A DNA stretch of 64,000 bases, from NCBI GenBank assembly GCA_029551395.1, contig JAKPFN010000106.1, forward strand, positions 1-64,000, written 5' to 3'. The translations under genes were made by a program, and so were the position numbers. This DNA is from Armatimonadota bacterium (GTDB lineage: Bacteria; Armatimonadota; UBA5829; DTLH01). Positions 16,386-25,606 of the stretch are shown here, piece after piece. Under the pieces are notes generated by a model, which was not told the DNA's origin, did not search any database, and was given only the letters and a program-made list of their open reading frames with translations. The number at the start of each line of letters is the position of its first letter. The first letter of the stretch is position 1.

Positions 16386-16594
16386 TGACAACCTCCTGTG
16401 AGGGCATGGGTGATGAGGTATGGGTCATGAGAAAGTCCACACCTTCCAGGCTAACTGATATAAAGAGAAGTGAATGCCTCTCCTTTAGCAGATAACCTTT
16501 TTCATAAACAATCATTAGATAATGTAACGTCTCTCCGAGCTTATAAAAAGCTTTGTTCATCAAGTGATGGCATTTAAGCCATCGATAACCTGTG

Positions 16595-16798
16595 TTATCT
16601 CCATACTTCAATGGCTACATCAGGGCAGATTTTTGCACAAAGCGCGCAGCCGGTGCATTCACCGTTCTCGATGTAGCTGGAATACTGATAACCTTTGGCG
16701 TTAAACCCGTCGGACATCTTGATGACCTTCTTAGGGCAGAAGTGTACGCAGAGTTCGCAGCCTTTACAGAGTTCTTTGTTAATCGTGATTAGCGCCAT
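16595..16798 (-). CDS. 2[4Fe-4S] ferredoxin, delta subunit of the 2-oxoacid oxidoreductase
   Basis: This 67-residue ferredoxin has two complete motifs, CKGCELCVHFCP and CTGCALCAKICP, each binding a [4Fe-4S] cluster. It precedes the alpha, beta and gamma genes and should be the electron-transfer delta subunit. It is 2 bp from the GT4 gene upstream, so it probably belongs to the same transcript. The 209 bp between it and alpha hold no convincing gene. Confidence 0.92.
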   Translation of the reverse strand: MALITINKELCKGCELCVHFCPKKVIKMSDGFNAKGYQYSSYIENGECTGCALCAKICPDVAIEVWR

Positions 16799-16800
16799 TG

Positions 16801-17616
16801 CTATCTCACCCCCAGTTTAGAGTCGATATACCCGAGTACAGGGTTCCGTTCTATCAATTTAGAGATAGACCGCCTTTCAGAGTATACATTAATAAGCATA
16901 AATATTGCCACCACAGCTATTTTCCCGGCAAGCCCTGCTTCCAGCGCAAATGTCAGGCCGAGCACTGCTCCGAGAGTGTTAGAACCGACATCTCCAAGCA
17001 TGGCTCTGCCTCGGACATCATAATAAGAGACTCCTCCCGCCGCTGCCGAAGCTGCAAGGATGGCTATCGGAGCAGCGAATATTCCACATTTGATTGCAGC
17101 TACAGGTGCAAGTCCGAGAAAGAACAAAAATAGCGCACGTCCTGGGCGGAGATCCAGCAGATTAATCGTGTTGGCAGCCAGTGCTATCAAAGCCGCATCC
17201 AGAACCCATCTCCAGATAAGCCCATCAGATGTTTTATATGCCAGATAGACTGCCAGAAGTCCGCCGCCGAGAGCTTTGACAACCCCCGTCGTCAGCTTGC
17301 CTTCCAATAATAACTTCTTGAAATGTCCGCCAAAACCTCCTACATTTCTTGACCCTAAGAGATCGTCGAGAAGCCCAAGCAGTCCGAACCCGAGGATGGC
17401 AATGAGATACAGTGTTGCTGCTGGATGAGAGCCGAATGGAAGAAAATGCGAGATACCCGCACCGACAGCGCCCCAGGTGACTATATACAACCCGAAAACG
17501 TGCGGTATTGTATCGCCTTTGAAGTTCTCCATCCGCCATTTGAACCGGCGGATGGACAAGGAGACAAGTAAATGTAAAGCCACGGCTAAAACCGCAGCAG
17601 CGGCATAATTAATCAT
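16801..17616 (-). CDS. MraY/WecA-like glycosyltransferase family 4 membrane protein
   Basis: This polytopic protein has about eight to nine membrane helices. It has the acidic motifs of polyprenyl-phosphate sugar-phosphate transferases: GLLDDLLGS (MraY DD motif), NTINLLDLRPGRA (equivalent of NxxNxxDGxD), and AMLGDVGSNTLG (MGDTGS equivalent). It may load a sugar-phosphate onto undecaprenyl phosphate. It overlaps the GT2 gene by 4 bp and follows steA-steB, linking it to envelope or division work. It is not mraY itself, since it lacks cell-wall cluster neighbours and is shorter. Confidence 0.82.
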   Translation of the reverse strand: MINYAAAAVLAVALHLLVSLSIRRFKWRMENFKGDTIPHVFGLYIVTWGAVGAGISHFLPFGSHPAATLYLIAILGFGLLGLLDDLLGSRNVGGFGGHFKKLLLEGKLTTGVVKALGGGLLAVYLAYKTSDGLIWRWVLDAALIALAANTINLLDLRPGRALFLFFLGLAPVAAIKCGIFAAPIAILAASAAAGGVSYYDVRGRAMLGDVGSNTLGAVLGLTFALEAGLAGKIAVVAIFMLINVYSERRSISKLIERNPVLGYIDSKLGVR

Positions 17617-18323
17617 TGCTGTTCCAAGTTCTTATCTGGTGCGTATTTTCTCAATCCCAACCATCGCACGACCAGCGCTCTAAAAATATCTTTGAACTGT
17701 TTTCCTCTGTGGATGAAGCCTTTTACCGACTTTCCAGTTGTTCTGTGGGAAATCTCTACAGGCACTTCTTCAACAGTGTAGCCCATTTTGAAGGCATCTA
17801 TTGTTAGCCCTGTCTCCACACCAAACCCAGGGTCAAATCCGCCCATTCTCTGGATGATTTCCCGCTTCAACGCTCTCTGGCCGGACAGTGGAGCTTTCAT
17901 CACGTGCCCGGTGGATTTTCTGATACCCCATCTGGATAGCTTTACAGCAAATCCGAACCCTCCAGACCCTTTGACGGACGGCAGCACGGCAATTGTCATA
18001 TCGACCTGGCCTGATAAAACCGGTTCAAGCAATGCGCCAGCCGCCGAAGCTGAGGATGCCAGGTCTGCATCCAGCATCAGCACAATTTCGGCTTCCGTGG
18101 ACTTCACTCCGGCCATCAGCGCAGCGCCTTTCCCTGAGTTTTTTTCCAATCTCACTACCCGGTCTGCCCCGGCAGAACTGGCTTTCTCAGCGGTGTCGTC
18201 GGTCGAACCATCATCTATAACGACAACCTCGGACACTCTCTCAAGCGCTTTTGCTGCTATAACTGTCTCTGTTATTCGGTCTGCCTCGTTATATGCCGGG
18301 ATTAGCGCAGCGACACTAATCAT
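17613..18323 (-). CDS. Glycosyltransferase family 2 (polyprenyl-phosphate sugar transferase type)
   Basis: GT-A fold enzyme of the DPM1/DPG-synthase type. The N-terminus has the nucleotide-binding motifs ALIPAYNEADRI and VVIDDGSTDDT. The metal site is MLDADLA. Near 140-150 is the motif APLSGQRALKRE, typical of the group. No membrane helices are visible, so it is a peripheral enzyme transferring a sugar onto a lipid carrier. It overlaps steB upstream by 8 bp and GT4 downstream by 4 bp, which argues for a joint glycolipid or polymer pathway. Confidence 0.88.
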   Translation of the reverse strand: MISVAALIPAYNEADRITETVIAAKALERVSEVVVIDDGSTDDTAEKASSAGADRVVRLEKNSGKGAALMAGVKSTEAEIVLMLDADLASSASAAGALLEPVLSGQVDMTIAVLPSVKGSGGFGFAVKLSRWGIRKSTGHVMKAPLSGQRALKREIIQRMGGFDPGFGVETGLTIDAFKMGYTVEEVPVEISHRTTGKSVKGFIHRGKQFKDIFRALVVRWLGLRKYAPDKNLEQQ

Positions 18324-19206
18324 TCGTGCTCTCCAGGGTCTTTGGAATCAGCCGGTCAGCAGTCCTCTTCTGTCCGAAATGTCCTTTTTCTCCGCCGATT
18401 GCACAGAGCAGCGCAGCTTTACCGCATGACCTGTCAGCATTGTCTACAGTCGATACATCATGCCGTTTCCACACCTGTACATAAGACGCCTTTGCGTTAA
18501 GCGGCTCACATGCCACTACATTAGCTCCGAGGCTTATCAGTTCATCTATCAACGGCGCGTCGATTACCTCTGCCTGGTGTGATGAACTCGATACCGAACC
18601 TCCTATAACCACCACATTCCTGTTCCACCGGGTATAATCACCGGACAGGTTTATCACCTTGTTCTCTTCAAGAGAGCGGAGCTTGTCCGCATTTCTGGCA
18701 TTGACTAACGCTTCGGCTATGGTGTGCAGGATGGCAGTGCGGCCGCTTTCATCGCGCTCTTGGACTATTCCAGCCTCGATTAGCGCCTCAGAGACATCAT
18801 TAGGGTTCTCAAAATCGAATGATGAAGATATTTTGGTTACGCTTGTAACCGTGCCGCCTGAGGCTTCAATAACCGTGCGCAGACTGGTTGTCAACTCGTC
18901 GTAGTCTCCGGTCTGGACTATTGCCACATTGTGGTAAAGAAGTTTGTCTTTGAATGCAAGCGGCATCAAGGTCTCGCACATCTTCTCTGCCCGGTTAAAA
19001 TCTGCCCGTGTGCTTCGGAGATCGTTCTGCTGCTTGCGTATGGCGTTCTGAAGCCCTTCCAGATTCCGCTCATACCGTTCAGCTATACGCAGCATCTGCT
19101 CCCTGTCCGCAGGTTTTCCGACAAATGATGTGCCGATTACTATACCTATGGCCAGCGCAAAAAAAACAGCCGCCAAGCTGTATACATGATAACGGAGATC
19201 TATCAC
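18316..19206 (-). CDS. SteB/MctB-family membrane-anchored coiled-coil protein
   Basis: The start MIDLRYHVYSLAAVFFALAIGIVIGTS is the MctB/SteB N-terminal signature: a short cytoplasmic tag and a single membrane helix. A coiled coil (about 35-75) and an extracytoplasmic domain follow. In actinobacteria the homologue sits beside steA and is linked to the division site or to copper handling. Here it is 4 bp after steA in the order recN-steA-steB, which supports the SteB assignment over a copper channel. Confidence 0.85.
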   Translation of the reverse strand: MIDLRYHVYSLAAVFFALAIGIVIGTSFVGKPADREQMLRIAERYERNLEGLQNAIRKQQNDLRSTRADFNRAEKMCETLMPLAFKDKLLYHNVAIVQTGDYDELTTSLRTVIEASGGTVTSVTKISSSFDFENPNDVSEALIEAGIVQERDESGRTAILHTIAEALVNARNADKLRSLEENKVINLSGDYTRWNRNVVVIGGSVSSSSHQAEVIDAPLIDELISLGANVVACEPLNAKASYVQVWKRHDVSTVDNADRSCGKAALLCAIGGEKGHFGQKRTADRLIPKTLESTND

Positions 19207-19210
19207 TTGA

Positions 19211-20395
19211 TTACCTCTCCCATAACCTTAGCTGGACCCACAGGTCCCATAACCGTGCCTTGTGCTCTATCATAAACAACCTTATCTGATCCTGGATGGC
19301 AGGAGACGATGCTATAACCGTAACAAGCGCCGCCATTGCCGCAAGGACCAGTATTCCGGCATACTGCACTCCAGACCTGTTCTGGTAGAGCTTGCTCGCG
19401 CCTCTTGCATCTACCAGCTTGGAGCCGACCTTTAGCCGGACAAGGAACGTGCTGGACATTCCTTTCCGACCTTTATCCAAAAAATCTATGAGATTCGAAT
19501 GCGTGCCTACCGCCACTATAAGTTCAGCCCCTTTTTCATAGGCAAGGAGCATAGCCACATCCTCACTGGTTCCAGGGACTGCGGCTATTGTGGCTCCCAG
19601 CCCGAGCTGTTTCAACCTGGCCATCCCCGGAGCAGTCCTTGCTGCGTCTGTGTAGGCATGGACGATTATCTCTGCGCCACATTTTAATGCCTTATCGCTT
19701 ACGCTGTCCATATCTCCGATGATGATATGAGGCTTGTAACCCATACCGAGCAGCGCATCAGCGCCGCCATCGACCCCTATCAGCACCGGTTTGACCTCAT
19801 TTATATAAGCCCGAAGGCTTACAAGGTCTTCTTTATAACCTTCGCCTCTTACGACTATCAATACGTGCTTTCCTGCAATTTGCGTATCGATATCAGGAAG
19901 CTTGGTCGCGTCCAGAAGTAGGGATTTCTCTTTCAGGACATAGCTCAGAGTGTTTTCTGCGAATCTTTCCAGTTCTACATCGAGATTCTGCTTGGCTTCT
20001 TCAAGCATATGCTCGACATCTTCAGCAGTCAGTTGCTTGCCGCTGCATACCAAGACACCATCTGCATGAAGCTGGCAGCCTGTTATCTCAACCATGTCGC
20101 CTTCACGTATGCGGTCCCACATCTCATTCCCGACGTCATCGATTATCGGGATACCCGCATCAAGGAGCATTTTAGGCCCAAGGTTGGGATACCTGCCTGA
20201 TATTGACTTGCTTGCATTGATAACTGCCGATATCCGTCTGTCTATCAGCATCTGGGCAGATACGGAATCTATATCCTGATGGTCGATTAAGGCTATCTCG
20301 CCTGGCTTGAGCCTCTTGGCAAGGTTTTTCGTCCGTTTATCGAGCCTGATTGTACCAGTTAGTTTCAATGTCATAGGTAATGAGTTATCAGCCAT
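19211..20395 (-). CDS. steA: SteA-like cytokinetic ring protein (TPK-fold)
   Basis: SteA-family proteins join a thiamine-pyrophosphokinase-like domain to a C-terminal membrane helix. The frame shows GTIRLDKRTKNLAKRLKPGEIALIDH, then the TPK-like core LIGVDGGADALLGMGYKPHIIIGDMDSVSD, and one membrane helix at AGILVLAAMAALVTVIAS. No catalytic thiamine role is implied. Start is uncertain: ATG 20395 or ATG 20374, either close to the recN stop. Synteny nadK-recN-steA-steB is shared with actinobacteria, where steA mutants show division and envelope defects. Confidence 0.85.
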   Translation of the reverse strand: MADNSLPMTLKLTGTIRLDKRTKNLAKRLKPGEIALIDHQDIDSVSAQMLIDRRISAVINASKSISGRYPNLGPKMLLDAGIPIIDDVGNEMWDRIREGDMVEITGCQLHADGVLVCSGKQLTAEDVEHMLEEAKQNLDVELERFAENTLSYVLKEKSLLLDATKLPDIDTQIAGKHVLIVVRGEGYKEDLVSLRAYINEVKPVLIGVDGGADALLGMGYKPHIIIGDMDSVSDKALKCGAEIIVHAYTDAARTAPGMARLKQLGLGATIAAVPGTSEDVAMLLAYEKGAELIVAVGTHSNLIDFLDKGRKGMSSTFLVRLKVGSKLVDARGASKLYQNRSGVQYAGILVLAAMAALVTVIASSPAIQDQIRLFMIEHKARLWDLWVQLRLWER

Positions 20396-22079
20396 GGGAA
20401 GATAACCTATAGCCAGCTTCAAGCATCTCTCGCGCGTGTTGCGCTGCAGTCTGCGAGTCTTCGGTTCCGCCAAGCATCCTTGCGATTTCGTCTACCCGGT
20501 CATCATTTTTCAGCAGCCGAATACTAACGAGCGTGCGGTCGCCTTTGACACTTTTTTCGACCGAATAATGATGGTTCGCGCGGCTTGCTATCTGCGGCAG
20601 ATGAGTTACGCACATCACCTGGGCCATTTGGGCTACAACTGCAAGTTTTTGCCCGAGAATTTGCGCCGTCCGCCCGCCGATACCTGTATCTATCTCGTCA
20701 AAAATCAGAGTTGGGACTTTGTCAGCGCCTGCAGCTACGGTTTTGAGCGCAAGCATTACTCTGGAAGTCTCTCCTCCTGATGCAATCTTTGCCAAAGGCT
20801 TAAGCGGCTCTCCTGGGTTAGGTGAGATAACGAATTCCACCGCATCTATACCCCGCGAACCAGGTTCACATTCAGTAAACGATACATCAAACCTGGTGCT
20901 GGACATAGCCAGGTCTGCCAGTTCGGCCTCTACAGCCTTTGCAAACTCAGATGCACGCACTTTCCGCAAATCAGAAAGCCTTCGGGCCACTCCTAAAAGC
21001 TCATCCTCGACCTTTTCGATCTGTTCGGTTAGCTCCGCAGCCCGTTCTTCGCTGTTTGCAAGCCCTTCTATCTTTTTGGCAACTTCAGCGCCGTATGCGT
21101 TGATCTCCTCTATCGTGTCTCCGTACTTGCGCTTCAGCGTTCTAATCAAGTCCAGGCGTTCCTCAACAGCCTCCAGCTTCTCAGGATTGAACTCGATGTC
21201 ATCTCTGTAAGCCCGGATAGCTGTTTGAGCCTGTTCTGCAGCATAAAGCGCAGTTTCAATATCCTGAACAACTGAAGAAAGCGATTCATCCAGTGCAGCC
21301 ATCGATTGCGCCTGAGACAGGGCAGACGAGAGCAAGTCCGATGCGCCGATTTCAAGCCCAGAACCACTGAGTACAGAGTATATCTCAGAAGCAAGCTCAT
21401 GCAGCTTTTCAGCATTGGCAAGCCGAGACCGTTCGGCCATAAGCTCCTCATCTTCGCCTGCCGATAGCTTCGCAGCCTCTATCTCGTTTCTCTGGAACTC
21501 GTACAGGTCCAAAAGCCTTGCCCGTTCGCGCTCATCCCGCTTAAGCTGTTCCAGTTCATCCTTCAACTTGCGAAGATTTGAGTATAATTCGGCGGTTTTG
21601 CTCCTTAGTTCAACAGCTTCCGGCCCGCACCATTGGTCTAAGATGTCCAGATGCTTCTGTGCGTCCAGCAACCACTGATGTTCGTGCTGGCCATGAACAT
21701 CGATTAGCCCGGATGTCAGCTCTTTAAGCATAGAGATGGTCGAAAGCCTGCCGTTGATTCTGCACTGGGACTTTCCTGTTGATGATATCTCCCTTGATAT
21801 CAACAGCATCCCATCTTCCATATCAAATCCCAGTTCAGCAGCTTTGGAGTGTGCTCTTTCGTTGCCGGAAAGGTCAAACGCAGCCTCAACTACGGCTTTA
21901 TCCGCACCGGTGCGTATCATTTCAGATGATATTCGCTCACCGAGTATTGCTGTAATTGCGTCGATTATAATCGACTTGCCTGCGCCAGTCTCACCAGTGA
22001 GTACATTGAACCCATCGCCAAGTTCAATGCTCAAATCATCTATAAGCGCGAAGTTTTTTATTTGCAAATGCGATAACAT
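20388..22079 (-). CDS. recN: DNA repair protein RecN
   Basis: SMC-like ATPase for double-strand break repair. Residues 30-40 hold Walker A (LTGETGAGKS), and the C-terminal part has the signature ASGGETSRVMLAL and Walker B IFDEIDTGIGG. A long coiled coil (about 155-365) lies between them. Length 563 aa is typical. It follows nadK and overlaps the start region of steA. Confidence 0.96.
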   Translation of the reverse strand: MLSHLQIKNFALIDDLSIELGDGFNVLTGETGAGKSIIIDAITAILGERISSEMIRTGADKAVVEAAFDLSGNERAHSKAAELGFDMEDGMLLISREISSTGKSQCRINGRLSTISMLKELTSGLIDVHGQHEHQWLLDAQKHLDILDQWCGPEAVELRSKTAELYSNLRKLKDELEQLKRDERERARLLDLYEFQRNEIEAAKLSAGEDEELMAERSRLANAEKLHELASEIYSVLSGSGLEIGASDLLSSALSQAQSMAALDESLSSVVQDIETALYAAEQAQTAIRAYRDDIEFNPEKLEAVEERLDLIRTLKRKYGDTIEEINAYGAEVAKKIEGLANSEERAAELTEQIEKVEDELLGVARRLSDLRKVRASEFAKAVEAELADLAMSSTRFDVSFTECEPGSRGIDAVEFVISPNPGEPLKPLAKIASGGETSRVMLALKTVAAGADKVPTLIFDEIDTGIGGRTAQILGQKLAVVAQMAQVMCVTHLPQIASRANHHYSVEKSVKGDRTLVSIRLLKNDDRVDEIARMLGGTEDSQTAAQHAREMLEAGYRLSSHG

Positions 22080-22181
22080 TTCAGGTTGTATGGTACAAGG
22101 TTCGGGAAATGTGCGTCAATCTACGGCAGACTCGATAATCCTGGGAGCAAAAAGGCCGGACCCGCAATCCGAACCAGAAAT

Positions 22182-23054
22182 CTACGTGCTAAACCTTTCT
22201 CCCCACTTGAGCCTGCGCTGCAGCTTATCATAAAAGCTCATCGGATCCCAGTAGACTATCCTGGCATTATAATCAGCGCGGCGGATGTCTACTTTATCGT
22301 TGCACTCCATTTTGAAGCCTACCTGCCCATCTATTGTGAGCATCATAATGTCATTTCCATTCTGACCGCACTCTCCGATAATCTGCACACATTCGTCACT
22401 CGGGATAACGAGCGACCGTGCGTTTAACGTATGCGGACAGATTGGCGTGATGATCATAACTTCAACATTTGGGTTGACGACCGGTCCACCTGCTGAGAGC
22501 GAGTAGGCGGTAGAACCTGTGGGGCTTGATACGATTATCCCGTCTGCTGCGTAGGTAGCAATAAGCTGGCTGTTGACCAGTGTGTGCAGTTTGAGCAGTC
22601 TGGCCAAAGGGCCTTTCGACACTACTACATCATTGAGCGCTGGAGTTGAAAAAACCTCTTCTTCTCCACGATAAAGCACCGCGTGAAGCATCATCCGTTC
22701 GCTGATTCGGTAGTCGCCATCAAGAACACGCTCTAGTGCAGGTTTTACATCCGGCGGGTGGACTTCTGTGATGAACCCGTATTGTCCAAAATGCACACCG
22801 AGTATAGGGGTGCCCTTCGGGCCGGCAACACGCGCAGCCCGAAGGATAGTTCCATCGCCGCCGAGGACCATTACCATGTCCGTTTCGTAGACTGCATCCT
22901 CACTGGCAGCCAAGTCGTTATGATTAATCATCTGCGCTGGCTCTTCTTCGATTAGCACTTCAACGTTTCGGGAGATGAGCCAAGACGCCAGCTCTGCAGC
23001 TAACTGCAGAGCTCCACCCTTCATGGGATTGACGATGAATCCTATTGATTTCAC
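22182..23054 (-). CDS. nadK: NAD kinase
   Basis: It phosphorylates NAD+ to NADP+. Characteristic motifs are VLGGDGTILRAAR, ALNDVVVSKG and SSPTGSTAYSLSAGGP, with VMIITPICPHTL following. Length 290 aa is normal. It lies 102 bp upstream of recN and 23 bp downstream of the TPR gene. Confidence 0.95.
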   Translation of the reverse strand: MKSIGFIVNPMKGGALQLAAELASWLISRNVEVLIEEEPAQMINHNDLAASEDAVYETDMVMVLGGDGTILRAARVAGPKGTPILGVHFGQYGFITEVHPPDVKPALERVLDGDYRISERMMLHAVLYRGEEEVFSTPALNDVVVSKGPLARLLKLHTLVNSQLIATYAADGIIVSSPTGSTAYSLSAGGPVVNPNVEVMIITPICPHTLNARSLVIPSDECVQIIGECGQNGNDIMMLTIDGQVGFKMECNDKVDIRRADYNARIVYWDPMSFYDKLQRRLKWGERFST

Positions 23055-23077
23055 ATTACACTCGATTTACAGGCTTG

Positions 23078-24568
23078 TTACTCGCGCTCAATTGCCGGTT
23101 CCAGCCGTGCCAGGTTTGCTTTTGCATCGGAGTAATCCGGGTCCAGGTCAAGAGCTTTCTTATACTGCTCTCTTGCCTCTTCTACAAGCCCGTTCTTCTC
23201 CAGTGCTACGCCATAATTATTATATGCTGAAGCCATCTTTGGATGCGCATTAACCAAGTATTTATACTGCTCTATCGCTTCCTGGAGTTTCCCCTGCTCG
23301 ACCAGTACTAACCCAAGCCCAAGTCTGGCCTGCGAGCTGTTTGGATCGACTGTTATCGCAGCCTGATACTCCTCAGCAGCCCTATCTATCTGCCCTGCAT
23401 CCAGATAGAGGTTAGCAAGGTTGACATGAGCTGCTGTGTCCTCTGGCGAGAGTTTTATCACCTGAGTCCAGGCAGCTATGCCTCCAGTCCTGTATCTGGA
23501 CTTGAGTGCTTCATCCTCAGCGGCTTCATTCTCATAGCTGTAGATTGTAGCAAGCCGTTTTTGTGCGTTTAACGAAGCAGGGTCTTGTTCTACAGCAACA
23601 TTAAGCTGCTTGATGGCATCTTCCACGCGGCCTGATTTATACAGAGACCATCCCAAACCAGCCATTGTCTCTACGTCTGTCGGTCTTACCCGCAGTGCGG
23701 CGGCGTAAGAATCTACCGCTGCCTTGTGCTTGCCCTGTTTGGCAAGAAGCATACCCAGATTGTAGTGCGGAGCGAACTGCTCAGGCCGGAGACTTGCTGC
23801 CTGCTGATAGTTCTGGATAGCAGCATCGGTCTGTCCACTCTCGGCAAGGATTTCACCAAGGGCAACGTGAGCATAATAGTTGTCCGTGCTGATTTTGGCT
23901 AATTTCTCAAATGCCTGTTTTGCTGCAGCTTTGTCACCTTTTGCCTTCAATGCGGTGCCATAGTTCAAAACAAATGTAGGATTGTCTGGATCAAGGTCTA
24001 CGGCTGCTTTGAAGTTGGTTACAGCTTCATCCAGCTTATTCTGCTGCTGGAGAGCAAGCCCCAGGTTATTGAGAATGTTCGAATCATTCGGCTTGAGAGT
24101 CTTTGCCTGCTTGAACAGCTTCTCAGCCTCTGCTGCATCTCCCAACCGGAGCTTGGCGTTAGCCAGATTGTAGACGTAGTCTGCAGAATTTGGTTTAATC
24201 TTTACAGCTTCAGCGTAAGCTGCTGCTGCCTTCTGTGTCTCGCTGATAAGCAGGTATGCTGTGCCCAGGTTGTTCCATACTTCAGAGTCTTTAGGCAGAA
24301 GTTCAGAAGCGCGCTGAAGATGCGCCACGGCATCTGCGCCTTTATTCTGCTTCAAAAGAAGGAAACCCAGCCAACTGCGTGCTGAAGCGTTGTCAGCATC
24401 GATCTCAACCGCTTTTTGCACTTCTGCGGTTGCTGCTGCAAGATCGCCACTCTTGTAATACTCTATACCCTTCCTTAGGCTGGCATTAGCTGACGCTGCC
24501 ATTACTGGGACTGTTAATCCCATTATAAACAGAATGGCAACTATTACTGCGATTCCTCGAATTCTCAT
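23078..24568 (-). CDS. Secreted or periplasmic multi-TPR protein
   Basis: A signal peptide (about 1-25, ending PVMAASA) is followed by some 13 tandem tetratricopeptide repeats that fill the rest of the 496 residues, each with the pattern N-LG-A---G----A---Y--A. TPR arrays bind other proteins; partner unknown. AAAGGAGGGG lies 7 nt before the ATG, and a TTGTTT-17-TATAAT promoter is at 24663-24691. The gene may start the nadK-recN-steA transcript. Confidence 0.9.
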   Translation of the reverse strand: MRIRGIAVIVAILFIMGLTVPVMAASANASLRKGIEYYKSGDLAAATAEVQKAVEIDADNASARSWLGFLLLKQNKGADAVAHLQRASELLPKDSEVWNNLGTAYLLISETQKAAAAYAEAVKIKPNSADYVYNLANAKLRLGDAAEAEKLFKQAKTLKPNDSNILNNLGLALQQQNKLDEAVTNFKAAVDLDPDNPTFVLNYGTALKAKGDKAAAKQAFEKLAKISTDNYYAHVALGEILAESGQTDAAIQNYQQAASLRPEQFAPHYNLGMLLAKQGKHKAAVDSYAAALRVRPTDVETMAGLGWSLYKSGRVEDAIKQLNVAVEQDPASLNAQKRLATIYSYENEAAEDEALKSRYRTGGIAAWTQVIKLSPEDTAAHVNLANLYLDAGQIDRAAEEYQAAITVDPNSSQARLGLGLVLVEQGKLQEAIEQYKYLVNAHPKMASAYNNYGVALEKNGLVEEAREQYKKALDLDPDYSDAKANLARLEPAIERE

Positions 24569-24662
24569 CCCAACCCCTCCTTTTACCAGCCGTGGGGGAA
24601 ATGGAGTGTGGTAACACCCAATATGATTGATTATTCAGGCTGGTAGTTTGTATGTCTCAGCC

Positions 24663-24691
24663 ATTATACCAACTCGGCAATTCCTAAACAA
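24663..24691 (-). promoter_or_regulatory. Promoter of the TPR-nadK-recN operon
   Basis: On the - strand TTGTTT, a 17-bp spacer and TATAAT (ATTATA at 24663-24668 on +) lie about 95 bp before the TPR gene start. Confidence 0.65.
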
Positions 24692-24804
24692 GCAGGAGCA
24701 ATTGAATAGCTTGACGCGATGGTAATATGACTGACTATTATATAACATGCAAATTCATTGCCTGTGATACAGTTTAAGTCAGATAGAGGAAAAATATGCT
24801 CTAC

Positions 24805-25167
24805 CTCGGGAGAAATTTACAATTTTCCCTCGGGAGAAATTTGCAATTTTTCCCGGACAAGCTATCTTTACAGGCAAGCTCTCGGGGGAAATTTGCAATT
24901 TCCCTCGGACAAGCAGCCTCCTCTCGGGAGGGATTTGCAATCCCTCCCGGACTGATAGCTAAAGAATCTGTGATTCCGGATGATTATCTAAATACCAAGG
25001 AACGGGATTGCAAATCCCTTCCCGTCATGCTGAACTTGTTTCAGCACCTCCTAACAGCCATGAGACCCTGAAACAAGTTCAGGGTGACTGCTAATCATAA
25101 ATATCAATAATCGGGATTGCAAATCCCTTGGTTACTTTTCCGGGCTAAATTGCAAATTCAGCCCGAG
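24805..25167. repeat. Composite palindromic repeat cluster, copy 1
   Basis: The 615-bp gap between the TPR gene and DUF3842 holds no gene but a dense array of 5-nt-loop palindromes. Three adjoining variants of a TTGCA-loop hairpin (24805-24828, 24829-24856, 24881-24908) are followed by a perfect one (24923-24950). Then come GAAT-CTGTG-ATTC (24964-24976), a GGGAT-TGCAA-ATCCC unit (25004-25018), a pair of CTTGT/ACAAG-loop hairpins (25028-25046, 25066-25084), another GGGAT unit (25113-25127) and GGGCTAAAT-TGCAA-ATTCAGCCC (25142-25164). The order is the reverse of copies at 33.1 and 41.9 kb. Confidence 0.85.
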
Positions 25168-25183
25168 AATAGGTGGTGATTTT

Positions 25184-25606
25184 TCATGATGCAGCCCGCT
25201 TAAGCAGTTCTGCCACTCGCGATGCAAGTTCATCAAGCGTCAAAGAAAGCGGCCTTGCTTCCATCCCTACCAACTCCACATGCGGCTGTTGAACCGGTAC
25301 CAGGACTTTTACTGCATGCGACGATGCGATAATGGCTGCCATAACCGGTGTAATCTCGCCCATCAACGAGTTCGGAATGATAATCCCCACAGGCCCGACT
25401 ACCACATCCGCCTGCGGAACCGTTACAGCCATTGCATTCTCTCCGGTTGCGCCGACATCCGCGCCTGCCTTGACCATAACCGCCGTAGCTGTCGCATTAG
25501 CCCCAAGCGCTATCAACTGGTGAGGGCTATCGATTACCTGCCGCAGCCGGGACACGATTTGCGTGCCAATTCCTCCACCCATGCCATCGATTACAACTAC
25601 TTTCAT
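25184..25606 (-). CDS. DUF3842 family protein
   Basis: A 140-residue Rossmann-like protein starting VVIDGMGGGIGTQIV, with a conserved ALGANATATAVMVKAGAD segment and GPVGIIIPNSLMGEITP. These match DUF3842, a family found mainly in clostridia and other anaerobes, with unknown function. The start overlaps the stop of maf by 4 bp (ATGA), so it is translationally coupled. The glycine-rich start suggests nucleotide or dinucleotide binding (inference). Confidence 0.85.
   Translation of the reverse strand: MKVVVIDGMGGGIGTQIVSRLRQVIDSPHQLIALGANATATAVMVKAGADVGATGENAMAVTVPQADVVVGPVGIIIPNSLMGEITPVMAAIIASSHAVKVLVPVQQPHVELVGMEARPLSLTLDELASRVAELLKRAAS

Noticed and set aside
16375-16611. 78-codon frame between the ferredoxin and alpha subunit genes
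   Set aside because: It overlaps the starts of both neighbours, has no ribosome site, and no domain; the neighbours are secure.
22086-22427. Frames opposite nadK and in the recN-nadK gap
   Set aside because: They lie antisense to nadK with no family resemblance; the gap is only 102 bp.
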